DNA of 53,093 nt from Xenorhabdus anantnagensis. Its GTDB lineage: Bacteria; Pseudomonadota; Gammaproteobacteria; Enterobacterales; Enterobacteriaceae. This document shows, piece by piece, positions 53,072 to 53,093 of the stretch. The stretch is from contig NZ_JAQRFN010000024.1 of the NCBI RefSeq assembly GCF_028598555.1, positions 1 to 53,093 of the forward strand, read 5' to 3'. Both the position numbers and the translations under genes were made by a program. Position 1 is the stretch's first letter. Every line of letters starts with the position of its first letter. The notes under the pieces were generated by a model. It did no database searches and was not told the DNA's origin. It was given only the letters and a program-made list of their open reading frames with translations.

Positions 53072-53093
53072 ATCCACGCGCAGTTGCGTGGAT
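53072..53093 (+). terminator. Probable intrinsic terminator, cut by the window edge
   Basis: ATCCACGC and GCGTGGAT form an 8-bp stem with loop GCAGTT, nine bases after the amidohydrolase stop. Any T-run lies beyond the window. Confidence 0.7.

Noticed and set aside
1-53093. CRISPR array or tRNA/rRNA genes
   Set aside because: No regularly spaced direct repeats and no cloverleaf or rRNA-like conserved stretches were seen on either strand; small RNAs cannot be excluded by eye.

Overview
The window looks like an IS-rich accessory stretch of a Xenorhabdus/Photorhabdus-type enterobacterium (Morganellaceae). Reasons seen in the sequence: a PAS-type LuxR 'solo' regulator, a two-partner-secretion/CDI locus, T6SS debris, many small secreted proteins of unknown function, AT-rich intergenic DNA, and fragments of at least seven IS families. 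Genus is an inference; no rRNA, tRNA or CRISPR array was found.

Layout. 1-7.7 kb: a frameshifted tyrosine recombinase, an alpha/beta hydrolase, nested IS5/IS6 remnants, two orphan proteins, the N-terminal stub of T6SS TssF, and an apparently intact IS110-type transposase. 8.3-11.4 kb: a secreted protein resembling AB5 B subunits, then two paralogous secreted metzincin proteases separated by an internally deleted IS6 copy. 11.5-13.4 kb: a transposon graveyard (IS6, IS3, ISKra4, serine resolvase, pRiA4b ORF-3 fragment). 13.5-17 kb: a GC-rich amino-acid permease with a GabD tail, then VgrG, IS110, IS1, MFS and Nlp-like remnants. 17.8-25.8 kb: a complete CDI/TPS locus (TpsB transporter, 1898-aa CdiA-like exoprotein with a PD-(D/E)xK-like toxin tip, DUF1436-type immunity protein, terminator). 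26.7-29.2 kb: an NCS1 permease, PAS-LuxR regulator and GNAT acetyltransferase in one minus-strand operon, followed by a ~190-bp MITE-like insertion. 29.9-36.8 kb: IS701 remnant, rluF, ArsR, a truncated DsbA/FrnE-like gene, TetR, a secreted metallo-beta-lactamase-fold enzyme, IS1 remnant and a lipoprotein.

37.4-47.6 kb is the main point of interest: a tightly packed four-gene plus-strand operon. It encodes (1) a Hsp100/ClpB-like AAA+ ATPase, (2) a small NrdG/PflA-like radical SAM protein, (3) a 2099-aa zinc-ribbon / degenerate kinase / SF1 helicase / putative nuclease fusion, and (4) a coiled-coil protein with a compact C-terminal domain. I cannot match this combination to a named system; it is the best candidate here for an undescribed NTP-dependent defence or stress system. 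It lies between tails of unrelated broken genes, as expected for an acquired cassette.

47.9-53.1 kb: a second alpha/beta hydrolase, a tiny cysteine-rich secreted peptide, an MdaB-like quinone reductase with an AraC regulator, and a Tat-exported cytosine-deaminase-like amidohydrolase. All functional statements rest on motif reading by eye; no database search was run.
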